From Ligustrum vulgare (lineage: Eukaryota > Streptophyta > Magnoliopsida > Lamiales > Oleaceae): 64,000 nucleotides of DNA. The DNA is taken from contig OY743174.1 of NCBI GenBank assembly GCA_963555705.1, positions 60,906,234 to 60,970,233 on the forward strand. The letters are read 5' to 3'. Made by a program: the position numbers and the translations under genes. This document shows, one piece after another, positions 11,563 through 23,223 of the stretch. The notes beneath the pieces were generated by a model. It saw only the letters and a list, made by a program, of their open reading frames with translations. It searched no databases and was not told where the DNA came from. Every line of letters begins with the position of its first letter. Within the stretch, counting starts at the first letter, position 1.

Positions 11563-12003
11563 TCAATTAGACTCTACTGCAATGTTGGTGGTCCCAAAGA
11601 GGAAGACTCTTCTGAAGAATTGAGCTATAGCAGATATAAGTTTCTCTATAGAAGGATTGTCAAATGTGTCTGCAATGGAAGTAGAGCCAAGTCCTTTATT
11701 TATTTCATTGTTTTCTCTCCCTGTAAGTAAGTGGTCATCTCTGCAAACTGACTCTCTTTTCCAACTATATATATCAGCAATTTTTGTCTCACTAGGCACA
11801 ATGTGTTGTAGAGTTTCAGCAAGCATTCTTGGATCAGAAGTCCTCAGTTCAGTGAGATCAATACCTCCAGCTAATTCATCCACAAGTTTAAAGCGTTCTT
11901 CCTGATATTTTCTTGACCTGACAAGCTGCACAAAGGCTGCTCGCGGCAGAATGGAAGCAATATTTTTAGCAAAGCCACGATTAACCTGGTGGCGATCAAA
12001 CAC
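11563..12003 (-). pseudogene. Divergent exon paralogous to CLSY-like block, copy A
   Basis: A 146-codon open frame on the minus strand begins right after a splice-acceptor-like TTCTACAG. Its central part contains ELAGGIDLTELRTSDP, which matches NLAGSIDLTELRTSNP of the CLSY-like fragment at 10590-10670, and the DNA is also alignable there. The rest has no family that I recognise: the N-terminal part around SILPRAAFVQLVRSRKYQ and the C-terminal part around PSETKIADIYSWKRE. It may be an old duplicated exon or a chimera. A second copy lies at 35945-36387. Confidence 0.5.
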
Positions 12004-12419
12004 TGTAGAACAAAACGTAACATATTATTAAATGAAATAAATGCCTCTTTTATATCCAACGATAGGAAGACTCCGAAATATCAGATGAATCAGAATTCTC
12101 CGTTGAGAAGTCCTCTTTATCCACATTATCAAATCAACTATTACTAGAAGGCAATTCCCTTATGAATCCAAAAATAGTTTTTTCAACATTTGATTGCTTT
12201 TTTAGAATTTCCCAGTTCTATTGTGTTTGACTAGAAATAGCTCACTTGAAAACTGCAATCAGTTTCTCCTTCCTTATTTTTAAATGATACAAGATGCAAT
12301 CTAAATGAGACTAGATGATAGTATGCTGAAAATTTGATGCATCAATAAAAAAAACAAGAAAATAACAAGTTACGTGCTACAAACAAAAACTAGCAAGATA
12401 GTATTTAAAACCGAAATGA

Positions 12420-12730
12420 AGGCATGCCAATTCTGTCTAGCCTGATCAGTCCTCTCACGTAACCTTTGAGCTCATCCTCAGTCATCTTCTTAAATTGTTT
12501 CTCCACAATGCCTTCGTCACCCAGACAATCCGCCACTTTGTTACCCTCTCTCCATATATGTGATATAACCACCTCGATTTTACCAAGTTTTAGATGGATA
12601 GAATTCTATGTATATTGAATTTCCCACTGTCCAGCTTGCTGTTGTACAGGTAATATGACTTTGGAATCAGTTTCAACCCAAACTTTTCGAACATCGGATA
12701 ACCAGCATAGATGAAGACCAGTTACCTTTC
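12420..12730 (-). pseudogene. RNase H-like (RVT_3) fragment, copy A
   Basis: On the minus strand the translation runs from KVWVETDSKVILPV through ISHIWREGNKVADCLGDEG. This is the typical second half of the plant RNase H-like domain found at the end of LINE polyproteins and in small RVT_3 proteins. It has one internal stop near 12610. No reverse transcriptase domain is found beside it, so it is an isolated fragment. A shorter second copy is at 36935-37150. Confidence 0.7.
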
Positions 12731-12740
12731 AGTTGTGAGT

Positions 12741-13380
12741 TTGTAGGTATGATAGTATATTAAATCAAGGTTCTTTATGTAGACAAACATTTTTACGTGC
12801 AAATTATATGCGAAATCAAGAAACAATGTGTGAACACCAGCCTACACACGCGCACAAAAATTAAAACCCGTCAGTTAAAACAAAATGGAGGCATGGTGAA
12901 CGATGCATCTACGTGAGAATTATTTTATTAAAAACCTTAGATTAAAATCTCAAATTGTATTATGTATATGAAATTTATGCTTGTTTCAGAATCATATATG
13001 AACTGGATTTTGCTCCAAATCACGCCTCATAATTTTGGTTTGACAAAAATCCATAACACTTATACAAGGAAGTTTCATATGTTCTTGACTCCAGTCCTTT
13101 CTAGATAACTTCCATTATCTAAATCTTGCAGTTGGAAAGGGATGAGAAAATTTACTAGTTAAACATAGCACAAAGAAGCAATATAACAGAACGGATCAGT
13201 TATCCAGTCAAACTTGCCTAGAGCCAAACCGGCACATCCTAATATGATGGTCTTTTGAAAAACTTAGATTTGTTAAGTTTAATATAGAAGCACTGGTTCT
13301 TTACCTATAATGCAAAGAATATTTGAAAAATATTTATTAAATTCAAACGTGTAGAGTATTTTGCAAGTATTTTATGACGA
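12741..13380. other. Non-coding join between sub-blocks of unit A
   Basis: The left part, 12760-12990, resembles a diverged second copy of the spacer at 10900-11300. From 13043 onward the sequence is shared with unit B (20058 onward). No gene is seen. Confidence 0.5.
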
Positions 13381-13473
13381 AAAATTCCATCGCCATCTTC
13401 TGTTGCCGAAGGCTCCTCTCTAACGACAGCGTCTTCTCCCAATTCATTGAGGTTGATATATAGTTAACTTCCT

Positions 13474-13860
13474 TTACTTGTGTTTCTTGTGGACTGTTGT
13501 ATCCACCAAGAAATCATACTTCAAATAACCTGGAGTTTTTCCCTTCCTCAAGCCCTTCCTATTCCCACTAGTATTTTGGAAATAGTTGGTGCTTTTAACG
13601 ACTGGTTGAGGTGTCGATTCAGGAGCTTCCAACAAAAAGAATTCCAAAAACTTAAAATTTATGAGATACAAAATACAATCTCAGATTAGTGGGAAAAAAA
13701 ATTGATCATTCTTTTACACTTACCTCCGGTACTAATAGAGGAAGATTCAATAACTGGAGACGACACAAGAGGTGGAACATGAGTTTGCGAAGGAGTTAGC
13801 ACAGGATCTGACTGATGAGCTGGCTCACCAGTTTGTGAAAATGCTGCCAAGCATAAATCA
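13474..13860 (-). pseudogene. Unidentified host-gene exon set, copy A
   Basis: Two open stretches face each other across a splice-donor-like CCGGAG/GTAAGT at about 13727. The first, 13860-13727, is rich in Ser, Pro and Thr (for example PVLTPSQTHVPPLVSSPV). The second, 13640-13474, is basic and contains ESTPQPVVKSTNYFQN and GNRKGLRKGKTPGYLKYDF. A third, acidic piece (ELGEDAVV) lies at about 13440. All are conserved in 20512-20930 and, more decayed, in 7850-8260, 31000-31300, 37165-37330 and 53700-54060. I do not recognise the protein. Its repeated linkage to the CLSY-like fragments suggests the same ancestral locus. Confidence 0.4.
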
Positions 13861-13923
13861 AATTCTGCATCAACATCTCACAAAAGTCTGTACAAAAATA
13901 TTCACCATACTCTCTAAACTTAG

Positions 13924-14574
13924 AGTGTGTTTGATTCTAGTTAAAATGAATTTTTTTGAAATGAATAGTGATTTTTAGGAGAATGGATGGTTGAAATTTG
14001 TTTGAAAAGTCAAATATTGTAGGCTTGACTTTTAATAGATGGTTGAGATTAAGTACTGTAGAAAAATGAGAAAATCTTAAGGGATAATTGCATTTATACT
14101 ATATTTTTAGGGCTAATTGCAAAAATAACAATTTGAAGAAAAAATTGGAAAAATACTCTCATCATCTTCTTCCCTCTTCATGCTGCTACGGTGCTACCTT
14201 CCCCGACCGCACAACCACCAAGCCACCACCACCGTCTTCACCGTCATTGGAAATGGCCGGAGAACATGACGCCATCACTGCTGCAGTCTTATTGGAGGCG
14301 AAAAATATGGCTAACTATGTTGTTGTGTGTGCGATGTTTGTGCGGTGGTGGTGCTAGTGATTTGAAGGTGGGTGCAGTGATCGTGAGGCACTATTGCTGG
14401 TGCGCGGTGGTGGTACAACCAAGCAGATCGAAGCCGGTTGTTATGTTGTGAGTGCGGTGGTGGTGGTGGTGATTTGAATGTGGTGCGATAGACGTGAGGC
14501 AGTGTTGCTGGTGCACGGTTGTGGTGCTACTTTTGTACAAATGCCCCAAAATTTTAATGAAAACCAAACATTGG
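13924..14574. mobile_element. 651-bp non-autonomous insertion with GGTGGT-rich core, copy 1
   Basis: It is flanked by CTTAG at 13919-13923 and 14575-14579. Block Z (about 8305) reads straight through the site and serves as the empty site. The ends are AGTGTGTTTGATTC and GAAAACCAAACATTGG, an imperfect inverted repeat. The core (14170-14520) is CCACCACC/GGTGGTGG-rich and far more GC-rich than its surroundings. Open frames in it look spurious. The second copy is 20967-21579. Confidence 0.7.
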
Positions 14575-14790
14575 CTTAGTCACATATCAATGGAACCATA
14601 AAACGGAGATAAGTCCCTATTCGCTAAACTTCTTATTGGGCTTCAATTAGAATAACATATTCTAAGAGGAGAAAGAGGCAAGGCCAAGCGAAGGGTAATC
14701 AATTCACAATATGGCAACTAATATTGTAACGGCTTCTCAGAAACCATTTCTCAGCCTTCTGTTAGTTTTTCAGTTTGTTACTTGTTTCTA

Positions 14791-15204
14791 TTATTTGAAT
14801 TGTGAAAATTTAAATATTAATTTAAAAGTTTTATGTCAAATTAATTTTATATTTAATTTTTTAAATATGTATAATTATTATTTTTAATATTTCAGCTTTC
14901 TTTTTAAGAAAAAAAATTAAAAAGCCCAATCGACGAAATCTGTCATCACTGTAAAATTTAAAAAAATATGTATAAATAATCTACAGTGACAACTATTGTC
15001 GTTGCTATAGATAATTTGTGACGATGGTTATGTACAGAGACGTCTCTTGTCATCGCAAATGGTGTCGCTATTAAATGTCATCGCAATATCTTACCAGGCA
15101 TGAACCTAATGAGATGACTTGTCATCACAAAAAATTTACTTCAACAACAAAGCTACCTACAGTGATGACTTTTGTCGTCGCTGATACCTCTGTTTGCTGT
15201 TGTG
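14791..15204. mobile_element. CACTA right-end remnant, copy 1
   Basis: The block ends TGTTTGCTGTTGTG, a decayed version of the CACTA terminus TGTTTGGTGTAGTG preserved at 37814-37827. Inside are repeated GTCGTC and TCATCGC/GCGATGA subterminal motifs in both orientations. The left terminus is missing. Block Z reads across the site at about 8485, and the flanking AGTATTAA is shared. Confidence 0.65.
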
Positions 15205-15375
15205 AGTATTAAATTGTACAATAGGGGGGTTGGTAATTGAGCGGTTAGGCTGAATTTGGGTGCAACTATGATAGAGTTGAGCCTCTCAAAAGCTCAATAA
15301 ATGCACTTTGAATTCTAATGCCATCAATATGCAATTTTAATTCAATACAAGTAATTTATATTCAGATATTTACCC

Positions 15376-15506
15376 AGTGACTTTTTGTCCTTCTAGCTAA
15401 CATTTTGGGAAAATGTTTTCGAGTAAATCTTTGCCTTGGATCTCATTCGCTCAGCCATACTTGAATAGAATTCCCCATGCTTGAGTGGTGGAAAATTACT
15501 CTGGGC
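15376..15506 (-). pseudogene. Candidate host exon, copy A
   Basis: One open frame of about 43 codons reads FPPHKHGEFYSSMAER and then KAKIYSKTF, ending KKSLG. In the best copy (22373-22505) it lies between an acceptor with a long pyrimidine tract (CTTTTTCCCCAG) and a donor GG/GTAAAG. A third copy is at 48675-48805. Differences among the copies leave the frame open. The protein is not recognised. Confidence 0.4.
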
Positions 15507-16214
15507 AAAAAGAAAAAAAATGTAACATCAGAAGTTTTAAGCAATTAGATTTCGATTTTTCTTGGCATAGTCAACAACTACATACTTTTTAAATTCCTTA
15601 ATATAAATGGTCCAACAAAATTTCTTTCAACTCTGTGCATATGCAAGCAAAGAATAAATAGTATAGAACAATACCTGAAAAAGTAAAAGGGTGCCATGAT
15701 ATTTTGAAATTTCAGGAACGAGATGCAATGGATAACAATTTCTACTCTCTGTGTGCATCACATGCTTTTGGCAGAAGAAATATTAAAGCTTGCAAATGAC
15801 AGGAATAAGAGTGCATATACCAATCTAAATGGGCCTAACTGGATTCTTGAAAGTTCACTTGTTACCAATTTTTAACTGGGAAAATTGAATAATATATTCA
15901 AAATGATGTAATGAGATATCTCAATTCATACTTGGAACATCGCGAACTATAAACAAATTCTCCATATAATTATGAAAAAATAATTTTAAAAAAAAATATT
16001 CAATTCTTCCTACCAAATAGAAGGTACAGAAGTCAAAGTCATGTTAAGGAATTTATCGATCTAATAGCCATCAGATGCCAATAACCTGTAATTCTTTTTA
16101 CTAACAAACCAATTGGAAACAGAGCCTATATGTGACCGGCCGGCAAGCAGATCTGGCCACTAGCCAAATCCACTAAATGGCTCTTTTCTTTCTTTTTCCT
16201 TCCTCCTTAGGTTG
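15507..16214. repeat. Spacer shared by units A and B
   Basis: This stretch is repeated at 22506-23223. The first 260 bases are also shared with 48806-49062. It holds short open frames but nothing I can name. Confidence 0.5.
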
Positions 16215-16839
16215 TGTTGATACATAAAAATACCCAATTCAAAGGTCCAATGAAATGGGACAATGAACAAGGCCCATTTGAAGAGTTTAGGGAATAGGTC
16301 CAAATGAACCTACCTGGAAGCCCACAAGCAGAGCGATGGAGCGAGGAGACTAACATCACCCGAGGCTGGAAAAAGCCCAAAGTCTGGACGAACATGATGA
16401 TTCATTATTATAAAATGGCAGTTATTAAGTAGTTAATGGGCAACCTTATCACATTCTCACGATCCGGGAAATTCGGTTGAGTATTGGAAGTAATGGCAAC
16501 AGTTATACACAGCAGTTTCTTGACAAGTCATCCATTATCCAGAAATTAGGTGGTCACAGAGCGATAGAGTGGTTCACAAGAAGTTTCGGAAGAGGAAAAC
16601 TGTTAAAGGATTATAAAAGAGAAAAGAAAATACGGAAGAAGGGATCAATCAATTAACTCTCAAACAGAGAATGTGTAATTTTCACAGTTCACTGGCTTGG
16701 GAGAAGTTTCCACTCTAGAACATGTAGGGCAATTTACATTGCAATGCAATGAAGTAAATGATTATCATAAGATGAGACTATTCGATAGTTCATTAATAGA
16801 AGTGGCTTTCTCATAGTTCATTAACTTGTCAGCAAATTC

Positions 16840-17830
16840 TGTGTAGACATGGCAACAATTGGAGCATTTATTCCATGCTCAATTTTATAAAACTAAGTCT
16901 GAAGTGACCCTGGTCGATTTGGAAAATTTGCATCAAATGTCCAACGAATGGGCACAAAGGTTCAAAACAACAGGAGCAAATGTTTTGTTCCTTTGCTTGA
17001 GAAGAAATTTGTCAAGATCGCTCAAATTTGTTTGAGTTTTAACATGAAAAAGAAGTTCCAAGATGGAGAATTTCCTGACTTATTCCAGTTGAGCGCTAAT
17101 GTGATTAGATATGAACATTTAATAAGAGAAGATGAACAACAACAACAACAAATGAAAAATTATAGCAAAGGGACTTACTATAGAGGCCCGAATTTTGACG
17201 TCCACATGGTTGATGATGAATATTATGATCAAACCGAAGTATGTCTAGCTGAACTAGTTAAGGGGGATGTGTATACTTGCCCTTTAGCAGCTGAATCGAA
17301 CGCAATGGTTAACAATGAGCCTATAGGGGATAAAAACAAAAGGGCAAGGTGTTTTCATTTTACGTGACTAAGGCTGACCCTATATTTGACAAATTATATA
17401 AGGATCAACAAATAAAGTTGAGCGATAACTATAAATTGCAAAACCTTGAGCAAATTAAGGGTAAAAAGTATTGTAAATGACATAATGCATAGTCTCATAT
17501 GATCAACAATTGCTTTGTTTTTTGACATGTGTTGCAGGATGCTATCGAACCTGGGAGAATCACTTTTGGAGCCAAAAAGAAGATGGCAGTGGATGAAAAT
17601 CCTTTCCCACAACCACTTGGGGTGAACATGATGACAACTAGCTTCGAAAATAGGTTTCTAAAATTCAAGTTAGTCATAGATGATGGAAAGGAAGATACCG
17701 AGCGACATCCTAGTGTTTTTGCACGACTCAAAGGAAAGGAACCTAGAAAAGATGAAGGTACCTTCTATGCTAGATGCAAGGGGGAAGTGAGCGAGCCCAT
17801 GGAAAAAATAGGGACATGGGGACATTAAAG
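16840..17830 (+). pseudogene. Gypsy gag pseudogene, copy 1
   Basis: The translation shows the retrotransposon gag core (WQQLEHLFHTQFYKT, then FNMKKKFQDGEFPDLFQLSA). A CX3HX4SHX4C-like knuckle follows near 17470 and an acidic region runs to a stop at 17826. Relative to copy 2 it lacks 12 bases near 16955. Both copies have two stops in the knuckle, where the family has Trp codons. The open frame 16948-17367 is one surviving part. Confidence 0.75.
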
Positions 17831-18329
17831 TTATCCTAATGTTGTTCCCAGTTTCCAGTCCGACAGGGTACGAGGTATGCCAATCTACAGAAAATCATCT
17901 TTTGAAAGGAAGTTCTGGCCGATGAACAGTGGGAGGACGTTCAGACCACAACCTCATCAGCCAAATGTGTGGCATTCGTTCCAGTATAATGCATGAAGAT
18001 TTGTGTCTTTCAATGAGATGACCAGGACACAACAAAGACCCTTCCAGAGAAACTATAGGAGGATGATGAAGCAACAACAATGATCATCACATATTTAAAC
18101 ACCTAAGTTACTCAAGGTGGCTAACAAGACTCTCCTCCTCTATGATAGTTAGGAATTTAGTACAAGGGAATCAATGGAGAACCGGAAAGTTCTTCTGAGA
18201 AGTGAAAGTTCGAAAGCAGTAAACGGGATAAGGATGGGGAGGATCCAGGGAGACCCCTTGCCATTTAGGTCGGTACTCTACCTCTAGTCATGATAACTAC
18301 TTGTTAATAGTAAGGAGATGCGATAGATT

Positions 18330-18650
18330 GGAGAGAAGAAATAAAAAGATTATTGAAAGAGCTTGATAAGGAGAGGGATAGGAAAATGAAGTTAGGTGCA
18401 TTAAATTATGTGTTAATAGGCGAGGATTTGTACAAGAAACGTGCGGATGGAATGCTATTGAAATGTATAAGTTTGGGCAAAGCCAAGATATCATGGCCGA
18501 AATTCATGAAGGAATATGTGGAGCCCATCAGGCAGGCCAAAGAAAGAGATGGCTAATCTTTAGAGGTGGGTATTTTTGGCCCAAAATGGGAGAATTGTGT
18601 GCTCAATATTCCAAGAGTTGTCTAGAACATCACTGAAGCAAATAAATGGA
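18330..18650 (+). pseudogene. Integrase zinc-binding remnant, copy 1
   Basis: Two overlapping frames contain the conserved N-terminal integrase stretch: ALNYVLIGEDLYKK in one, then IHEGICGAHQAG in the next. A frameshift therefore lies near 18495. The integrase catalytic core is missing. In an intact Gypsy element this domain follows RNase H, so a large internal deletion separates it from gag. Confidence 0.7.
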
Positions 18651-19391
18651 GTTGAGCTATTCTATTCATACAAAAGAACGAAATACGTTCAAAGTGAAAG
18701 GTCATGTATACGCGTATTGGAAATTGAATATCCAAATCTTGGGAAAAAAAATTCATCGGAACACCAAGAGTTTTTCTACGTAATATTTGTGCATGAATAT
18801 GGCGAATAGTCGATATTAATTTTTTCCATATTGGGAGGTAATTGTTGACACATAAAAAACACCCAATTCAAAGGTCCAGTGAATGGCCCAAGGAACGAGG
18901 TCCACTTGAAGAGTTTAGAGAATAGGTCCCAATGAACCCACACACAGGCCCACAAGCAGAGCGATAGAGCGAGGAGACTAGCATCACTCAAGCCTGGAAA
19001 ACGTCCAATGTATGGGCAAACGTGGTGATTCATTATTATAAAATGACAGTTATTAAGCAGTTAATGGACAACCTTATCACATCCCCACGATCCGAGAAAT
19101 TCGGTTGAGTATTGGGTAATGTACCTACATCAACTGACAAAGTAAAAATTAAAATTTCACTATTATCAAAAATGACGGGTACAATGTTCTTCACTAAATA
19201 GTATAACTACAGGTTCATCAGATCATCAGTGGTTCTTGGCACTCCACTAATAAATCGTCGAATAAAAAAAACGGAATCCCTTAAATACAACATTAGCAAT
19301 TTAAGCAAGCACAACTATCACAAGAATAAAATTCTTAAAAACCATACCAAAATATGCAAATGTTTAGATAGAGGTTCCTCAACCTCAAATA

Positions 19392-19451
19392 TGAATCATT
19401 GGATCCTGATCTTAAGTAATGTGAATCATTGGATCCTGATCTTAAGTAATG
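19392..19451. repeat. 30-bp perfect tandem duplication
   Basis: Two identical 30-bp units contain GGATCCTGATCTTAAG. Unit C has only one unit at the same place (26414-26443), so the duplication is private to unit B. Confidence 0.9.
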
Positions 19452-19671
19452 CTTGATTGATTGAATAAAAATGAGTTGTAAATTTTCTATTCATGATGGG
19501 TTGGACATCGAGCTGAGATATCAGTATTTCTTCTTTATACATGCTTGCTTTCACAAATTTTTCTTCTTTCTTTTCTACTAGCATCATCACTATGATTTTT
19601 TATTTTATTTATAATTATTATTATTTTTAAGAAGTTCACAAGTTTTCCCATGGAGTGAAACTAAATGCTAC

Positions 19672-20057
19672 GCTGATCATTTGTAGGAGTGTGTCCTTTG
19701 TCAAGAATAACCAATCTTGATTTTTCAAGAAATATCTTCCTCAGAGTGCCAGACTTTGAATCAATATTGATTTATCTTTCTCTTCTACCTCCCTTTCCCC
19801 TTTACAAGTTCTTCTCCAGCCAGCTTTTCATGAAGTGTGTAGCTGATTCCAAGTGCACTTGGACCTTTACCTATGAATATACGACCCAACAAACTGCATC
19901 CTTGTCTTGGAATTTTCTCACGAAGAGATGCTTGAGAGCCAACTTGTTTTCCTTCCATGAGAACTTGAGACTGCCTTGGTTGGTTACGGCTTAGGAACTT
20001 AACTTCCCATTCGTGATCTCTTCTTTCCAAGCGGCATACTGGCTGGAGTAACCACAG
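19672..20057 (-). pseudogene. CLASSY-like SNF2 ATPase pseudogene, copy B (partial)
   Basis: It contains motif II as LDKGHTP at about 19700 and the LGISYTLHEKLAGEE block at about 19840. The fragment ends at the recombination junction 20057, so the Walker A region and the N-terminal block are absent. In another frame the 97-codon open stretch 19785-20078 keeps most of the middle region open. Confidence 0.65.
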
Positions 20058-20511
20058 GTTGACAAAAATCCATAACACTTGTACAAGGAAGATTCATATG
20101 TTCTTGACTCCTGTCCTTTCTAGATAACTTCCATTATCTAAATTTTGTAGTTGGAAAGGGATGAGAAAATTTACTAGTTAAACATAGCACAAAGAAGCTA
20201 TATAACCAGAATGCATCAGTTATCCAGTCAAACTTGCCTAGAGCCAAACCGGCACATCCTAATATGATGGTCTTTTGAAAAACTTAGATTTGTGAAGTTT
20301 AATATAGAAGCACTGGTTCTTTACCTATAATGCAAAGAATATTTGACAAATATTTATTAAATTCAAACGTGTAGAGTATTCTACAAGTATTTTATGACGA
20401 AAAATTCCATCATCAGTATCGCAACATTCCATCGCCATCTTCTGTTGCCGAAGGCTCCTCTCTTACGACAACATCTTCTCCCAATTCATTGAGGTTGATA
20501 TATAGTTAACT

Positions 20512-20930
20512 TCCTTTACTTGTGTATCTTGTGGACTGTTGTATTCACCAAGAAATCATACTTCAAATAACCTGGAGTTTTTCCCTTCCTCAAGCCCTTC
20601 CTATTCCCACTAGTATTTTCGAAATAGTTGGTGCTTTTAACGACTGGTTGAGGCGTCGATTCAGGAGCTTCCAACAAAAAGAATTCCAAAAACTTAAAAT
20701 TTATGAGATACAAAATACAATCTCAGATTAGTGGGAAAAAAAATTGATCATTCTTTTACACTTACCTCCGGTACTAATAGAGGAAGATTCAATAACTGGA
20801 GACGACACAAGAGGTGTAACATGAGTTTGCGAAGAAGTTAGCACAGGATCTGACTGATGAGCTGGCTCACCAGTTTGTGAAAATGCTGCCAAGCATAAAT
20901 CAAATTTTGCATCAACATCTCACAAAAGTC
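20512..20930 (-). pseudogene. Unidentified host-gene exon set, copy B
   Basis: This is a near-identical copy of the exon set at 13474-13860. It has the same Ser/Pro/Thr-rich stretch, donor-like GTAAGT and basic ESTPQPVVKSTNYF stretch. Confidence 0.4.
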
Positions 20931-20966
20931 TGTACAAAAAATATTCACCATACTTTCTAAACCTAG

Positions 20967-21579
20967 AGTGTGTTTAATTCTAGTTAAAATGAGTTTTTTT
21001 GAAATGAATAATATTTTTCAGGAGAATGGATTGTTGAAATTTGGTTGAAAAGTCAAATATTGTAGGCTTGACTTTTAATAGATGGTTGAGATTGAGTACT
21101 GTAGAAAGTTGAGAAAATTTTAGGGGATAATTGCATTTTATACTATATTTTTAGGGCTAATTGTACAAATAACCATTTGAAGAAAAAATTGGAAAAATAC
21201 GCTCATCATCGTCTTCCCTCTTCATGCTGCTACGGTGCTACTTTCCCCGACCGCCCAACCACCAAGCCACCACCCAACCACCACCACCACCACCGTCTTC
21301 ATCATCATTGAAAATGGCCGGAGAAAATGATGTCGTCACTGCTGCATTCTTATTGGAGGCGAAAAATATGGCTAACTCTGTTGTTGTGTGTGCGATGTTT
21401 GTGCGGTGGTGGTGCTGGTGATTTGAAGGTGGTGCGGTGATCGTGAGGCACTATTGCTAGTGCGCGGTGGTGGCGATTTGAAGGTGGTGCTATAGACGTG
21501 AGGCATTGTTGCTGGTGCGCGGTTGTGGTGCTGGTTTTTGTACAAACGCCCCAAAATTTTAATGAAAACCAAACATTGG
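20967..21579. mobile_element. Non-autonomous insertion with GGTGGT-rich core, copy 2
   Basis: This is a 613-bp copy of the element at 13924-14574. The left flank is now CCTAG and the right CTTAG, so one flank has mutated. The core differs by several small indels in the CCACCACC tract. Confidence 0.7.
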
Positions 21580-21794
21580 CTTAGTCACATATCAATGGAA
21601 CCATAAAACGGAGATAAGTCCCTATTCGCTAAACTTCTTATTGGGCTTCAATTAGAATAACATATTCTAAGAGGAGAAAGAGGCAAGGCCAAGCGAAGGG
21701 TAATCAATTCAAAATATGGCAACTAATATTGTAACGGCTTCTCAGAAACCATTTCTCAGCCTTTTGTTAGTTTTTCAGTTTGTTACTTGTTTCT

Positions 21795-22205
21795 AATATT
21801 TGAATATTGAAAATTTCTATATTAATTTAAAAGTTTTATGTCAAATTAATTTTATATTTAATTTTTTAAATATAAATAATTATTATTTTTATTATTTCAG
21901 CTTTCTTTTTAAGAAAAAAAATTAAAAAGCCCAATCGACGAAATCTGTCATCACTGTAAAATTAAAAAAATATATAAATAATCTACAATGACAACTATTG
22001 TCGTTGCTATAGATAATTTGTGACGATGGTTACATACAGAGACGTCTCTTATCATCTCAAATGGCGTCGCTATTAAATGTCATCGCAATATCTTACCCGG
22101 CATGAACCTAATGAAACGACTTGTCGTCACAAAAATTTACTTCGACAACAAAGCTACCAATAGCGATGACTTTTGTCGTCGCTGATACTTCTGTTTGCTA
22201 TTGTG
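21795..22205. mobile_element. CACTA right-end remnant, copy 2
   Basis: This is the copy of 14791-15204 in unit B. It ends TGTTTGCTATTGTG and holds the same GTCGTC subterminal motifs. Confidence 0.6.
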
Positions 22206-22372
22206 AGTATTAAATTGTACAATAGGGGGGTTGGGAATTGAGCGGTTAGGCTGAACTTGGGGTGCAACTATGATAGAGTTGAGCCTCTCAAAAGCTCAAT
22301 AAATGCACTTTGAATTCTAATGCCATCAATATGCAATTTTAATTCAATACAAGTAATTTATATCCAGATCTT

Positions 22373-22505
22373 TACCCAGTGTCTTTTTGTCCTTCTGGCT
22401 AACATTTTGGGCAAATGTTTTCGAGTAAATCTTTGCCTTGGATCTCGTTCGCTCATCCATACTTGAATAGAATTCCCCATGCTTGTGTGGTGGAAAATTA
22501 CTCTG
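22373..22505 (-). pseudogene. Candidate host exon, copy B (best preserved splice sites)
   Basis: The acceptor is CTTTTTCCCCAG followed by AGTAATTTTCC. The donor is CACTGG/GTAAAG. The frame FPPHKHGEFYSSMDER ... SKTFAQNVSQKDKKTLG is open throughout. A second frame is also open, so the choice of frame rests on comparison with the copy at 48675-48805. Confidence 0.42.
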
Positions 22506-23223
22506 GGGAAAAAGAAAAAAAATGTTACATCAGAAGTTTGAAGCAATTAGATTTCGATTTTTCTTCGCATAGTCAACAACAACATACTTTTTTAATTCCT
22601 CAATATAAATGGTCGAACAAAATTTCTTTCACGTCTGTGCATATGCAAGCAAAGAATAATTATTATAGAACAATACCTGAAAGAGTAAAAGGGTGCCATG
22701 ATATTTTGAAATTTCAGGAACGAGAAGCAAGGGATAACAATTTCTACTCTCTGTGTGCATCACATGCTTTTGGCAGAAGAAATATTAAAGCTTGCAAATG
22801 ACAGGAATAAGAGTACATATACCAATCTAAATGGGCCTAACTACCTTCCTGGATTCTTGAAAGTTCATTTGTTACCAATTTTTAACTGGGAAAATTGAAT
22901 AATGTTCAAAATGATGTAATGAGATATCTCAATTCATGCTTGGAACATCGCGAACTATATACAAATTTTCCATATAATTATGAAAAAATAATTTTTTAAA
23001 AAAAATACTCAACTCTTTCTACCAAATAGAAGGTACAGAAGTCAAAGTCCTGTTAAGGAATTTATCGATCTGATAGCCATCAGATGCCAATAACCTGTAA
23101 TTCTTTTTACTAACAATCCAATTGGCAACAAAGCCTATATGTGACTGGCCGGCAAGCAGATCTGGCCACTAGCCAAATCCACTAAATGGCTCTTTTCTTT
23201 CTTTTTCCTTCCTCCTTAGGTTG

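Larger units (their letters stand above)
16215..19112 (+). mobile_element. Gag-bearing, pol-deleted Ty3/Gypsy element, copy 1
   Basis: The 5' LTR starts TGTTGATACATAAAAATACC at 16215 and includes a TATA-like TTATAAAAG at 16612. The 3' LTR starts TGTTGACACATAAAAA at 18843, preceded by a purine-rich tract, but stops after about 270 bases at the border with unit B. The interior carries gag and a remnant of the integrase zinc-binding domain. Protease, reverse transcriptase and RNase H are missing. The second copy is 23224-26134. Confidence 0.8.
9385..19113. repeat. Tandem unit A (9.7 kb)
   Basis: The unit opens with GGGTAATGTACCTACATCAA, and the same opening (one base different in the fourth) recurs at 19114, 26136 and 32446. 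It contains a CLSY-like pseudogene fragment, a paralogous exon, an RNase H fragment, an exon set with inserts, a CACTA end and a Gypsy remnant. Its first third (9385-12740) is repeated in unit D (32446-37152). Its remainder (13043-19113) is repeated in unit B (20058-26135). Confidence 0.85.

Noticed and set aside
14088..14451. Short plus-strand open frames with His/Pro and Trp/Cys runs
   Set aside because: They are frame shadows of the CCACCACC/GGTGGT core of a non-autonomous insert, with no conservation between copies.
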